From CAIPAT01 sp041665605 (GTDB taxonomy: Bacteria; Verrucomicrobiota; Lentisphaeria; Victivallales; Victivallaceae), in contig JBAYIO010000001.1 in assembly GCA_041665605.1 (NCBI GenBank), positions 58,485-122,484 on the forward strand: 64,000 nt of DNA, given 5' to 3'. Shown here one piece after another: positions 28,301-35,936 of the stretch. Position 1 is the first letter of the stretch. Each line of letters starts with the position of its first letter. The notes under the pieces are model-generated. The model was not told the origin of the DNA. It searched no databases and worked only from the letters and a program-made list of their open reading frames with translations. Position numbers and translations under genes: made by a program.

Positions 28301-29162
28301 TAAAATATTCAACCGGCGAATTTGTGAGAGCTTGTGTTCTCAAGTCTGCATTACACCATTTTAAATTATTGGCGGCCAATGGTATCCGGTAAGCAAATAC
28401 TCCTGCGCGTTCATTCGCGCTGTAGTTCGTTATTGTGGCGGTATGGGAGGTAAAGCCGTTGTTCAGGCTGCTGGTTGCCGCCAGTCCCCAATTATTGCCG
28501 ATCTGTCCAGCAGTAATCTCATACCAGTTTTGATCGGTTGTTCCAAATTCACGGATCAGATAGCCTTCACTTGTCGTCACTGAATTGGTAAAGGCGGCGC
28601 CATCAAAAAATCCATAACCGGTTGATGATGTCGTTTCCTGCAAAGTAATATTTCTGAACCAGGCGGAACCGGAGAATTTATATAGCATTACGATTACGCA
28701 CACGCTTTTTATTGCTTTTTTAGGGAAAAAAATCAGTTCTTTAGTCTCCCAGGAGGCGCTGCCTGTAAAGGAGGCGTAATTATACTGCTCCATAGAATTA
28801 TCAGTATATGTAACATCAGCCCTTAGCGAATAATTGAATGACGGCGCAGAAATAGATACGCCCTGGGAATAACTATCCCCGGCAATCCGGATTATTTTAG
28901 GAACACTTTGATTTAAAGTAAGAATGTAATAGGCTATGCATTGATGCTGGTTGTCCAGACTTGTCAATTTTATCGAGGAGCCGTCCAGCGAAGCGCCGTA
29001 ACCCAGAGTCCATTGCGAGAGCGCAGGAAGAAGATTGCTTCCATAAGACACCGTTGCCGGCTGTTTCCCCACGGTCAATTGCGCATTCAAAGAAATAACA
29101 CAAAAACCGGATACCATAAAAGCCAGAAATGCCTTTGCAACACGATTCGCTGTTTTCAACAT
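25380..29162 (-). CDS. Large secreted protein with glycosidase-like core and two LamG domains
   Basis: A 1260-residue protein with a signal peptide (~1-27). Residues ~30-190 are a beta-rich domain; ~190-330 a beta-sandwich; ~330-770 a probable barrel containing HDFYKLYPDAF, YVAPWELRIYG, GILCDNISNGY and GFEMMIWEYFNGMRQGMDNLM; then a short beta domain. Residues ~850-1045 and ~1055-1260 are two LamG/concanavalin-like domains with the usual LSFNGSTSYVSVP, TFAAWVKPG, GTWYHIAGTYD and FNGIIDDVQI patterns, repeated closely in the second. The ribosome site is AGGAGG. It is the third gene behind the promoter at 31101, after a LamG protein and a pseudopilin. A secreted glycoside hydrolase is the best guess; the family is unassigned. 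Confidence 0.7.
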   Translation of the reverse strand: MLKTANRVAKAFLAFMVSGFCVISLNAQLTVGKQPATVSYGSNLLPALSQWTLGYGASLDGSSIKLTSLDNQHQCIAYYILTLNQSVPKIIRIAGDSYSQGVSISAPSFNYSLRADVTYTDNSMEQYNYASFTGSASWETKELIFFPKKAIKSVCVIVMLYKFSGSAWFRNITLQETTSSTGYGFFDGAAFTNSVTTSEGYLIREFGTTDQNWYEITAGQIGNNWGLAATSSLNNGFTSHTATITNYSANERAGVFAYRIPLAANNLKWCNADLRTQALTNSPVEYFNEDSERGYYKTSSKFLLGCVVGDTTGYAIAVDPAYPCHFRVRYNPYDQEFFVVFDLGFTSSGDAKNNATVKFVTWTFNPASGMRQAVHDFYKLYPDAFRDRIVDKGGEHGIWWYLKDLSGNSIVNIKDFGFKFDQQPPAGAITYDDANDLLSTMYVAPWELRIYGANLPGWPQPAYADVVQRINDLYNTNDPTAVAVVNSASKSSAGKYIYLTTAQWSPDHIRFQCNPAPGVRPNIYGAGTPSERNAYYDQWGNSSLQSLLTVPNTRDGILCDNISNGYLSDTPVDYDSSHFSRMETPLVHDKNGKVGIGFEMMIWEYFNGMRQGMDNLMAGDNRLRIIQANGSPPYFAGCKLDVQGGEQVWDANNSWNPLAEAAMLEFRMKAGRKPLVFLQCPVEHSLGTGSSWMTNARTQKYFARCCAFGVMPSIVMTDGGDSTGLVYFNNSAFFETANPNTTPANMTDRNIFQKYIPVIRKLSQAGWEPVRQVTVNDSDVFVERFGAEYITIFNPTASSKNVTVTYSPAAISITGKELISGNNITWTNGQATLAIGPENVAALEIPALINFKFDEGNGASVAAASPYTNLTGTVYNTSWADGVDGQSAHALSFNGSTSYVSVPSNNLFAVSDDGATFAAWVKPGSLNSSGHNMVVSHGSGPDNYLSVCGTHVCLKIIANGGLSNYCSSNAQLSSGTWYHIAGTYDREGIMKVFINGQQDGSTAGPFLNPDTSPGALNIGKYVGSGFFNGIIDDVQICRKGCTGKEIRQLKDRAIIAYSFPLNEGTGTAAYDSFDNSRQATISGATWHGNTALDKKDNALYFDGVNDSVTITGSSTAFRTDGSNGFTFAAWIKADGTFPAGHDPVIARGSTYLTVYGGKLGFKTLTDPANTSRWCAGSTTLTSSTWHHVAAVYEANGNMKLYLDGFQDGNTAGPFPNQSNETYNIQLGTYGSYFKGIISNARVYKRGLTANEIQLLYQNKE

Positions 29163-29312
29163 TGCCTAGACCTCCTAGAATTATAAGATTAAAAAAGACC
29201 GGAATAATTTTTAATTACCGCTTTCGACTGAGAATCAGCCGGTATGAATTATTACATATAATCCATACCAGCATGAGGTAGCAGCTTGCAACCAGGGACT
29301 TCACGTTTCGGC

Positions 29313-29335
29313 GACAACAAAACCTTTTTGTTGTC
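29313..29335. other. Perfect hairpin between the pseudopilin and the LamG-glycosidase gene
   Basis: GACAACAAAA at 29313-29322 is perfectly complementary to TTTTGTTGTC at 29326-29335 with a 3-base loop. It starts about 30 bases after the pseudopilin stop, in a 202-base gap. No U-run follows on the minus strand, so it is not a textbook terminator; an RNA processing or stability element inside the operon is possible. Confidence 0.45.
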
Positions 29336-29364
29336 CAATCCTCTTTGACGGATTCAAAAGCGTG

Positions 29365-30102
29365 TTACTGCCAGAATTTACCATATGTTGCACTTGGTCC
29401 AATCCACAGAATATCAAGAGGCCTTCCCACCGTAGGCCTTTTCATCCATACTGCGTGTCCATCTAGGAAAAGTACATTAACGCCCGAAGAATGCCTGTAA
29501 TCAACGATTTGGTTGGCTGATCCTGGAACAGTTTGATCCTGATAATCAATCATTCCTCCATTCGTTCCGCCATCAATCAGAAAAAGGGATTGAGATGATT
29601 TTTTAACAATAGTGCTTCTTACGGCACAAAGTGTTGGATGATAGATGACACCAGTAGCGTCACCATCGGCACAAACAGTAGAATTAGCTAAATAATCAGG
29701 GTTTTGAATTCCATCTTTTGAAGAAAATCCTGCCGGCGCATAACTTTTTGTGGGGCAATTCTTAAGAGTGTTGTCTCTTAGTCTGTTCACCATGAAACCC
29801 GGCAGGGCAGGATCTGCTTTCCCGATATATGGCGACAAAAAATCATACCATTGCCGAAATGGACTGAAAGCCTTAGTGCGTCCGTATGGAAAGTATTCCT
29901 TATTATCCTGAAGATATGAAAACATTGCGACATGCCATTGTTTTAAGTTGTTAATACACGTAGCCTGCTGTGCTCTTAGCCTTGCTTTGTTTAAAGCTGG
30001 CAGTAACATACCAGCAAGGATAGCAATAATAGCAATCACCACGAGCAATTCAATGAGTGTGAAAATATTAACCGGATGTAACTTTTTTTTATTTATATTC
30101 AT
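29365..30102 (-). CDS. Type II secretion-like pseudopilin (H-X9-DG family)
   Basis: About 245 residues from the ATG at 30102. An in-frame ATG at 30168 has AAGGAGG upstream but about 15 bases away and would give an unusually long leader; the start is therefore uncertain. The N-terminus carries the prepilin motif FTLIELL followed by a hydrophobic helix and LPALNKARLRAQQATC, then CINNLKQW. Near the end comes RHSSGVNVLFLDGH, the H-X9-DG motif of the processing-associated domain common in Lentisphaerota and Planctomycetota. The conserved Gly before the cleavage site is replaced (VNI-FTLIE). The gene sits between two LamG genes, as the pseudopilin at 56866 sits beside a secreted hydrolase, suggesting a role in export or display of the neighbouring enzymes (inference). 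Confidence 0.85.
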   Translation of the reverse strand: MNINKKKLHPVNIFTLIELLVVIAIIAILAGMLLPALNKARLRAQQATCINNLKQWHVAMFSYLQDNKEYFPYGRTKAFSPFRQWYDFLSPYIGKADPALPGFMVNRLRDNTLKNCPTKSYAPAGFSSKDGIQNPDYLANSTVCADGDATGVIYHPTLCAVRSTIVKKSSQSLFLIDGGTNGGMIDYQDQTVPGSANQIVDYRHSSGVNVLFLDGHAVWMKRPTVGRPLDILWIGPSATYGKFWQ

Positions 30103-30224
30103 AATAAATGCTTTCCTTATTTTTAGGACACATGCTTTTACAACTTGATTCCGCTTTACCATTTCCATTGTGTCTTTTGTTCTCCTCCTTCGTGTTTATG
30201 TTTGTTCATTAAAATGCATCTCAT

Positions 30225-31001
30225 TCATTTCCGTCCGTTGAATTTATCTGCAAGCGCAAGATATTTTTCTCTGATATTCTGCTCGGATAATGCCTTGTTA
30301 TAAATAACTGCATCGGCAATCATACCGTTGAAGCAAAGATTATTGAATGGCAACTTCCCCATAATCATATTAGCCGGAGCAGCGGCAGGCATTTCCAGCA
30401 TATCACTTTTTCCGGCTTCTGCAATGCTCTTCCCGTTTAGGAAGAGTTTTAAATTATAGCCATCATAAGTAAATGCCACATGCTGCCACTTGCCCGGTTC
30501 TATTTTTTGACCATCCGTGACACTTATAGCCTCGCCTTTTTGATTGGAAACAATTACATACCATTCGTGATCGCTTATCTGCCCGGCTTTGCTGCCTAAC
30601 GTCCATTCCGCCAATAAAAAACCGCCGGTGTATTTATTATCTACCCTTATTATATTTCCGATGACGCCTCTATCCCCGTAAAAGTTTGCCCTGGGATATA
30701 TCCATACTTCAACTGTGATTTGGTTTTTTATATCGTTATTTTCAATAGTTCCCAAATCGACATAGGAATTGCTGCCATTAAAATCAAGCGCATAACCATT
30801 CCCCTGTTTTACCCATTTAGGCTGTCCGAAGAACTTGCCATTGTACTTGCTGTTTGACAAACTATCCAGCGTGTCGCCTTTGCCTTTGCAGAAATCCCAG
30901 TTAATGCTAATGCCATTATCTGCATCAGAAACTTCATTGCTGAATGCATTCATATATGCCAGCAAAGAAAAAGCTGCGACCATTAAACTTTTTTTAAACA
31001 T
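30225..31001 (-). CDS. Secreted LamG/concanavalin A-like protein
   Basis: A 258-residue protein from the ATG at 31001, chosen over the in-frame start at 31064 because GAGG lies 6-7 bases before it and the result begins directly with a signal peptide (MFKKSLMVAAFSLLAY, cleavage near AFS/NE at ~22). The mature part is one LamG domain: ALDFNGSNSYVDLG, ITVEVWIYPR, KWQHVAFTYDGYNLKLFLNGK and FNGMIADAVIYNKALSEQNI at the end. It is the first gene after the promoter at 31101-31129 and precedes the pseudopilin by 122 bases. A polysaccharide- or surface-binding role is inferred. Confidence 0.8.
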   Translation of the reverse strand: MFKKSLMVAAFSLLAYMNAFSNEVSDADNGISINWDFCKGKGDTLDSLSNSKYNGKFFGQPKWVKQGNGYALDFNGSNSYVDLGTIENNDIKNQITVEVWIYPRANFYGDRGVIGNIIRVDNKYTGGFLLAEWTLGSKAGQISDHEWYVIVSNQKGEAISVTDGQKIEPGKWQHVAFTYDGYNLKLFLNGKSIAEAGKSDMLEMPAAAPANMIMGKLPFNNLCFNGMIADAVIYNKALSEQNIREKYLALADKFNGRK

Positions 31002-31346
31002 TTTAATCCTCATTGTTTGGTTCATTCCAAAATTATCTGTTTTCTGTTTAAAACTATCAGCCAAGTAAACTTTAGTTGTTGAAACCTATTGCTAATCTTA
31101 ATTATACTGCATCTACGGACAAATGTCAAGCAAATAAATGATTAAATATTTCATAAAATGCTTATATCAATCAATATTAATCAAATCACGGCCATCCTTT
31201 TTATATTTTCAAAAATATCCTCTTTTAAGTTTTCATTCGTAAACATGGCATTTATCGGCGATTAGTTTGATTCAATCTTATTGCAATCCAGCCTGCTGAT
31301 CTGTGCCGGACTAATCCGCATCCGGCATAGATCCCCCCATACGCCT
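31002..31346. other. Intergenic region with the LamG operon promoter
   Basis: 345 bases between the end of the 31347 gene and the LamG start. It contains the consensus promoter below and a 7-base stem (TGCCGGA 31304-31310 with TCCGGCA 31321-31327) about 20 bases after the upstream gene's stop. No further gene was seen. Confidence 0.6.
31101..31129 (-). promoter_or_regulatory. Consensus sigma70-type promoter of the LamG/pseudopilin operon
   Basis: On the minus strand TTGACA (31124-31129) and TATAAT (31101-31106) are exactly 17 bases apart, a perfect match to the sigma70 consensus. Transcription would start near 31094, about 93 bases before the LamG ATG at 31001. No clear palindromic operator is seen next to it. 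Confidence 0.8.
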
Positions 31347-33827
31347 TTACCGTCGATCCCCAAGTCTTTTCTTCTCCAGAGTGATGTCGCTGAAATATAA
31401 AACATTGGCGCCGGAGGTTGCGTCTTTCTTGTTGGCGCAAAGGGTTAAAGTCCAGTCTCTGGAAGCTAGCATATCGTCACTGAATGGTTTGGGGTTATTG
31501 CCGCCGCCATGGGTGAAGCTCTTAAACGGCAGGTCAAATTTTTTCCATTCCGGAGTCAATGCAATTCTTGTTGTAAAGTCAATGTAACCTTCGGTATGAT
31601 GGTCAAAAGTAACTTCAATGGATTGTGGCTGATCAGCCTTCGCCCAGAGTGAAATTCCTCCGTATTTATTAGCATTCAAAGTAACGGGCGCAGATCGGAT
31701 GTACTCATAAGCGCCATAATAGGTGATCGGCACCTTGATTACGTTTCCGCGTCCGGCATCGCCGGAATCAACACGCATTGCGTTAGCGCCCGGCGTGTAA
31801 GTCTCGAAACTGTCTGCCGTAAATACCGCAGTCCCCGCTTTTTTTGCTTCCGGTTGCTCTATAATCTCAATTATGCGGATGTCGCCCGGCGGAACGGACA
31901 AATCTATCACTGTGGAACCATCCAGCTTTCGCACGGATAAACGCTCCAAGGTTACCAATTCATTGATTTTATCATTATCGCCGCCTTTGTATTCAACACT
32001 CACGCGCGCTGTCTTGCGTTCATCAATTCTTTCCTTTTCCCTGGGCGGCTTGCTGACCCCTTTATTATTAATCAAAGTGATCCACCAGCCCCTGCTTCCT
32101 CTGTTTACCATATATTGAATATTGCCAGTAATATTGAAAGGCAAAACATCTTTCATTACCTGTTTAAACAAATCCGGCATAAATGGAAGAAGTTTTTTGT
32201 TTTTATCAATCAGAAAAGGAGGAAGCGTTGTATAGATTGTTCCCTTGCCGAACCGGGTTTGCGTCGCGACCGGATTTCCAGCGGCATCCTTAGCTGAAAC
32301 TGTCGCCGCGGAAGCGCTTCCTGAAAATTCTTTCGGAAATTGATCAATGTGCTGCGAGGAATTAATCAGGAGCGTGCCGCCGTCACGCACGTACGCAACA
32401 AGTTCATCCGCCAGAGAAGCAGTCATTTTGACATCCCCCATGAGAACGATGACCCGGTAATGATTCAAAACATCTTTGGAAATAATGCCGCTGGGCGGAT
32501 TGGCGACGAGGGCGTCAAAGACATCGCCGAACGGAGTACTGACCAAATTCTTCTCCTCGCCGTCATTTCCTCCGCTTTTCCATGGGATTAGCATATCAAG
32601 AATCCCGTGCATCATGAAGTCGCTGTCGCTGTAGGGGAAACGCCACCATTTTTTCCCGTAGTCCGGTTCCGCGAGTCCATGGTTGTAATCGAACAAAAGC
32701 CCGACAGGCGTGCATGGAACACCGCGATCAGGATTTCTGTCGACAAATACTGACCATTCATTCAGAATTTCGCCATGAATGCTGCGTTTCCGGGCGCCAT
32801 TGACTTCCCGATCCCAAAAAGCGGAATTCTGTTGTTCATGATCCACAAAATTGGCTCCGGCCACATAAGAAAAATATAGATCACGCCGGTGCATGGATGG
32901 CGACACTCCGAAATAATACCCTTGACTGTATCCGTCTGGAGATTTCGCGTTTTTTTCAAAACCAAACCGGCATTCCGGGTTGGTTCCTCCCCAGAAAAGC
33001 GCAATGTATGTTCCCCATGGCTTGTTGTATTGACGCGCCGCTCCTCTTGCGAATATGGCCTGCAACTGGTGGGATCGTATTCCCGCGCCGGTTAATTCAA
33101 TGCTGGCAGCGGTTGCGCCGTTTTCCAGGAAGAAATGGTCCGTCAGGCTTTGCGTCATGACGAACACGTTCCCGTATAGAAGGCTCTGCATCCATTTGAA
33201 TTCGTTTTGAATGAGCTGACTTACGTCATTTCCGGATGCGAAAGAAGCGGGGATATGTTTTTCAATAAATTTCCGTTTGGCCGGATCCTTTTTCCATGTA
33301 AATTGCGGATGGCAATCGGGTGATTGGAAGTCGAACCTTCCCACATTAATCAGATTCGCCGCATTTCGCAGATCAATCTCGAATTCCGGCAGGCAGAAGC
33401 CCAGCCATGCGCCACGATATTTCTCGCTGAACTGGCGGAACCGCTCCATGCCTTCCCGCGATGGCGCCGTTTCGCCATCAATCCTTCTCCAAAAATCGAA
33501 ATCGTTTTCATAACGGAGACTCCAAGCCATGATAGGAAACTGAGCGGGAGTTTCCACCTGCTTTGCCACAGCGCGTTCGGTCATTGAGAAATCTTTGTCG
33601 TAGCGAATGTAGGAAGTCATAATCCGCAAGGCGCTGCTCTTATAAATCGGATCGTCGTGGACAGTGTAACCTGTCTCCATTACATTCCAGAAATCCTTTC
33701 CATTTATCTTTTTCAGTTCCCATTGTTTGCGATCATTCTCATTTACTGCCCCCGCGGTCTCCGATTCTGCCCGGCAGACGCATACCATCAAAAAAATTAC
33801 TGCGCCAACTAAAATCCTTTTAACCAT
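31347..33827 (-). CDS. Secreted glycosidase-like protein with GATase-like domain and C-terminal binding module
   Basis: An 826-residue protein with a signal peptide (~1-20, cleavage CRA/ES). Residues ~60-420 are rich in Trp/Tyr with barrel-like strand ends (RYRGAWLGFCLPEFE; YNKPWGTYIALFWGG; YYFGVSP). Residues ~450-510 resemble the class-I glutamine-amidotransferase-like domain of GH42-type and related enzymes (YRVIVLMGDVKM, ADELVAYVRDGGTLLINSS). Residues ~670-826 form a jellyroll-like module of the CIA30/CBM type (YGGISLWAKAD, EWKKFDLPFKSF, LYFSDITLE). The ribosome site is AAAGGAG. Catalytic residues are not assignable by eye. It lies downstream of the second cassette, separated by a small broken frame. 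Confidence 0.65.
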   Translation of the reverse strand: MVKRILVGAVIFLMVCVCRAESETAGAVNENDRKQWELKKINGKDFWNVMETGYTVHDDPIYKSSALRIMTSYIRYDKDFSMTERAVAKQVETPAQFPIMAWSLRYENDFDFWRRIDGETAPSREGMERFRQFSEKYRGAWLGFCLPEFEIDLRNAANLINVGRFDFQSPDCHPQFTWKKDPAKRKFIEKHIPASFASGNDVSQLIQNEFKWMQSLLYGNVFVMTQSLTDHFFLENGATAASIELTGAGIRSHQLQAIFARGAARQYNKPWGTYIALFWGGTNPECRFGFEKNAKSPDGYSQGYYFGVSPSMHRRDLYFSYVAGANFVDHEQQNSAFWDREVNGARKRSIHGEILNEWSVFVDRNPDRGVPCTPVGLLFDYNHGLAEPDYGKKWWRFPYSDSDFMMHGILDMLIPWKSGGNDGEEKNLVSTPFGDVFDALVANPPSGIISKDVLNHYRVIVLMGDVKMTASLADELVAYVRDGGTLLINSSQHIDQFPKEFSGSASAATVSAKDAAGNPVATQTRFGKGTIYTTLPPFLIDKNKKLLPFMPDLFKQVMKDVLPFNITGNIQYMVNRGSRGWWITLINNKGVSKPPREKERIDERKTARVSVEYKGGDNDKINELVTLERLSVRKLDGSTVIDLSVPPGDIRIIEIIEQPEAKKAGTAVFTADSFETYTPGANAMRVDSGDAGRGNVIKVPITYYGAYEYIRSAPVTLNANKYGGISLWAKADQPQSIEVTFDHHTEGYIDFTTRIALTPEWKKFDLPFKSFTHGGGNNPKPFSDDMLASRDWTLTLCANKKDATSGANVLYFSDITLEKKRLGDRR

Positions 33828-33866
33828 TTTAAAACTCCTTTATTATTGTTACAAGATTCCTGATTT

Positions 33867-34022
33867 TTAAAGCATCTCTTTTTCTGAAGATGGTCTGATA
33901 CCATTGCTTTGCAAAATAGCTGAAAGCGTTTCGCTGCCAATCTTATAGCCAACCTCTTTCAACAGTTTTTTAACTTTTGAAGCCATTTCTTCCATTTCAT
34001 TTTCATTGAACAAATTTATCAT
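33867..34022 (-). pseudogene. 51-codon remnant resembling the N-terminus of an MttB-like corrinoid methyltransferase
   Basis: A short frame from ATG at 34022 to TAA. Its product has the pattern KVKKLLKEVGYKIGSETLSAILQSNGI, which resembles the helix-turn start of trimethylamine-methyltransferase (MttB) family proteins, normally 450-500 residues. Nothing matching the rest of such a protein follows; the next gene starts 40 bases later. It may be a decayed fragment or a genuine small protein; the ribosome site is poor. Similarity is by pattern only. Confidence 0.35.
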
Positions 34023-34116
34023 TGCGGGCCCCGACAATTATTAAATACTATTTAAAGTTGCAATTTGACTAATAAACTTACGAAGAAAACCGACGCATTA
34101 TTGCTCTGCAGATTCC

Positions 34117-34803
34117 TTACTGCCCGCGTTTTTTAATTACCTTCGCAGGAACTCCGACCGCTACCGAAAATGGCGGGATTTCATTTACTACAACCGATCC
34201 GGCACCAATGACAGACCCATCGCCGATGCTGCCAGCCGAACATACGACACAAACATGCATTCCCAGATAGCAATCACGGCCAATAACTATTTTTCTTACA
34301 GTGCAAGGCTGCTTATAGATGATCTCATCCTTTTCCCCGAAAGTATGGGACGCAGGTGTTATGGTGATATTTTGTGCAAGCAGAGAGTAATCTCCTATCT
34401 CCAGGCCGGCATGCCCATGCAGGCAGCACCGTGCTCCAATATATACGTTCTTGCCGATTTTGATATATGCTCCGCTGTTTGTTTCCGTATCCAGATATAC
34501 TCCATTTTTCAAGCGGGCATTGTCATCCAGTTCGATGCCTTTTTCAGAATGCGCAATCAAAATACAGTTATCGCCAATGGAAACATTATTTCCCAGAGAA
34601 ATATATTGCGGATTGACTATTTTCACTCCAGTTCCGATTTTGACATTCTCCCCCATATGCCGCAACTTGCTTTTATAGTATTTTGCTCTGGCCTCCGCGG
34701 CAAGCGGAGTATCCATATTCATCACCACCGCCAGGTTGAATGCTTCACGTTCCTCATCATTCATGCTATTGCAGAAATCGGTAAATATAAATTTACTGTC
34801 CAT
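34117..34803 (-). CDS. Hexapeptide-repeat O-acetyltransferase (maltose/galactoside acetyltransferase-like)
   Basis: A 228-residue protein from the ATG at 34803, which has GGGAGGAAATGAG immediately before it; the in-frame ATG at 34818 lies in that ribosome site. Left-handed beta-helix repeats are clear (IGTGVKIVNPQYISLGNNVSIGDNC; GKNVYIGARC; IGRDCYLGMHV; IGDGSVIGAGSVVV), followed by the family tail GVPAKVIKKRG. Such enzymes move acetyl from acetyl-CoA to sugar hydroxyls. The N-terminal ~40 residues are longer and less conserved than usual. It ends the minus-strand cassette, 29 bases after the Gfo/Idh gene. The acceptor is not known. Confidence 0.8.
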   Translation of the reverse strand: MDSKFIFTDFCNSMNDEEREAFNLAVVMNMDTPLAAEARAKYYKSKLRHMGENVKIGTGVKIVNPQYISLGNNVSIGDNCILIAHSEKGIELDDNARLKNGVYLDTETNSGAYIKIGKNVYIGARCCLHGHAGLEIGDYSLLAQNITITPASHTFGEKDEIIYKQPCTVRKIVIGRDCYLGMHVCVVCSAGSIGDGSVIGAGSVVVNEIPPFSVAVGVPAKVIKKRGQ

Positions 34804-34832
34804 CTCATTTCCTCCCATATGTTTGATTCACG

Positions 34833-35912
34833 TCAGAACTCATTAAACACTTTTACGCTCTGTTTATTTTTAATTGATTCCCAGCAGGCAGCGCAAGCGG
34901 CGATGCACTTTGCACCCTCGATTTCATCCACTGTAATCGGCTTGCCATCAAATATGGCAGCTTCCAGTTCCTGCACATATTTGAGCACCGACATAAGATG
35001 GCCTGAATAACTTTTGCCGTCAAAATCTTCCACAACATCGTCTTTGTCAAAGTGGACTTCCTGGCGCGGCGCATCGTGCCGTCCGCCTTCGCGATATGCG
35101 GCGTGGTAGTTAACTATAGTCCCCTGCGTACCGAAGATGCTGACGCCTTCCATGGGCATGATGTCGCTGGTCGAACCGCCCGGCTGTTCATGAATCCCGC
35201 AGGCGGTCATCACTCTGGCAAGCACTCCATTTTTGAATTTCATATTGATGATAAAGTTAAGTTCCTTATCCTGAGGATAGCGCAGGTCAACAGGACTTGT
35301 GCAGCCATAGGCGTGAACTTCGTCAATATCGCCGAAATACCAGCGCAAATGATCAATCGGGTGGCAGGCCCCTCCGTAAATAATGTCCTGCGGGTGTTCG
35401 TAGCGCCAGGCCCCGCGGTCAAACACTTTCCACATGTCGCCATGAACATAACTCGCCTCGGCCATCATTGCAGTACCGATTTTTCCACTGTCGTAGAATT
35501 TCTTGACTTCCTGATGATGGGTCACGAAACGCCGGGTCTGGCCGACAAGAAATTTCCGTTTGTGCCTGCGCACCAGGCTGACAGTCTCCCTGGCCTCGTC
35601 AAGACTGACAACCAGGGGTTTAGTACAGATAACGTGCTTGCCGCTTTCAAGCGCCAGCCTGATCATGTCTATATGAAGATGGTCGGGTGAAAAAATGCCG
35701 ATAATATCTATGTCGTCTCTTTTTATCAGTTCGCGCCAGTCGGTTGTAGCGTACGGCACGGAAAAATCTGTTCCATACTGGTCAAGCCTGTCCTTGCGAA
35801 TATCGCAGATGCCTCGGACCTCGGAGCGGAACTGCCCAAGGTGACGATTAACATGAAGCATATTGCACCCCATCATCAAGCCAATTACGCCTATCCCAAG
35901 CTTGTCACTCAT
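34833..35912 (-). CDS. Gfo/Idh/MocA family oxidoreductase
   Basis: A 359-residue protein. The Rossmann start is LGIGVIGLMMGCNMLHVN; cofactor-side motifs are GIFSPDHLHIDMIRLALESGKHVICTKPL, where CTKP replaces the commoner EKP. The active-site helix GGACHPIDHLRWYFGDIDEV carries the usual His/Asp positions. The ribosome site GAGGAG lies 6 bases before the ATG. It lies 24 bases after the isomerase-like gene. Likely role: NAD(P)-linked oxidation or reduction of a sugar in the second cassette; the order of steps cannot be read from sequence. Confidence 0.85.
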   Translation of the reverse strand: MSDKLGIGVIGLMMGCNMLHVNRHLGQFRSEVRGICDIRKDRLDQYGTDFSVPYATTDWRELIKRDDIDIIGIFSPDHLHIDMIRLALESGKHVICTKPLVVSLDEARETVSLVRRHKRKFLVGQTRRFVTHHQEVKKFYDSGKIGTAMMAEASYVHGDMWKVFDRGAWRYEHPQDIIYGGACHPIDHLRWYFGDIDEVHAYGCTSPVDLRYPQDKELNFIINMKFKNGVLARVMTACGIHEQPGGSTSDIMPMEGVSIFGTQGTIVNYHAAYREGGRHDAPRQEVHFDKDDVVEDFDGKSYSGHLMSVLKYVQELEAAIFDGKPITVDEIEGAKCIAACAACWESIKNKQSVKVFNEF

Positions 35913-35936
35913 ATAATCTCCTCTTATATTAAATGG

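Noticed and set aside
31304..31327. Intrinsic terminator after the 31347 gene (TGCCGGA/TCCGGCA stem)
   Set aside because: The stem is short with a 10-base loop and no T-run follows on the minus strand.
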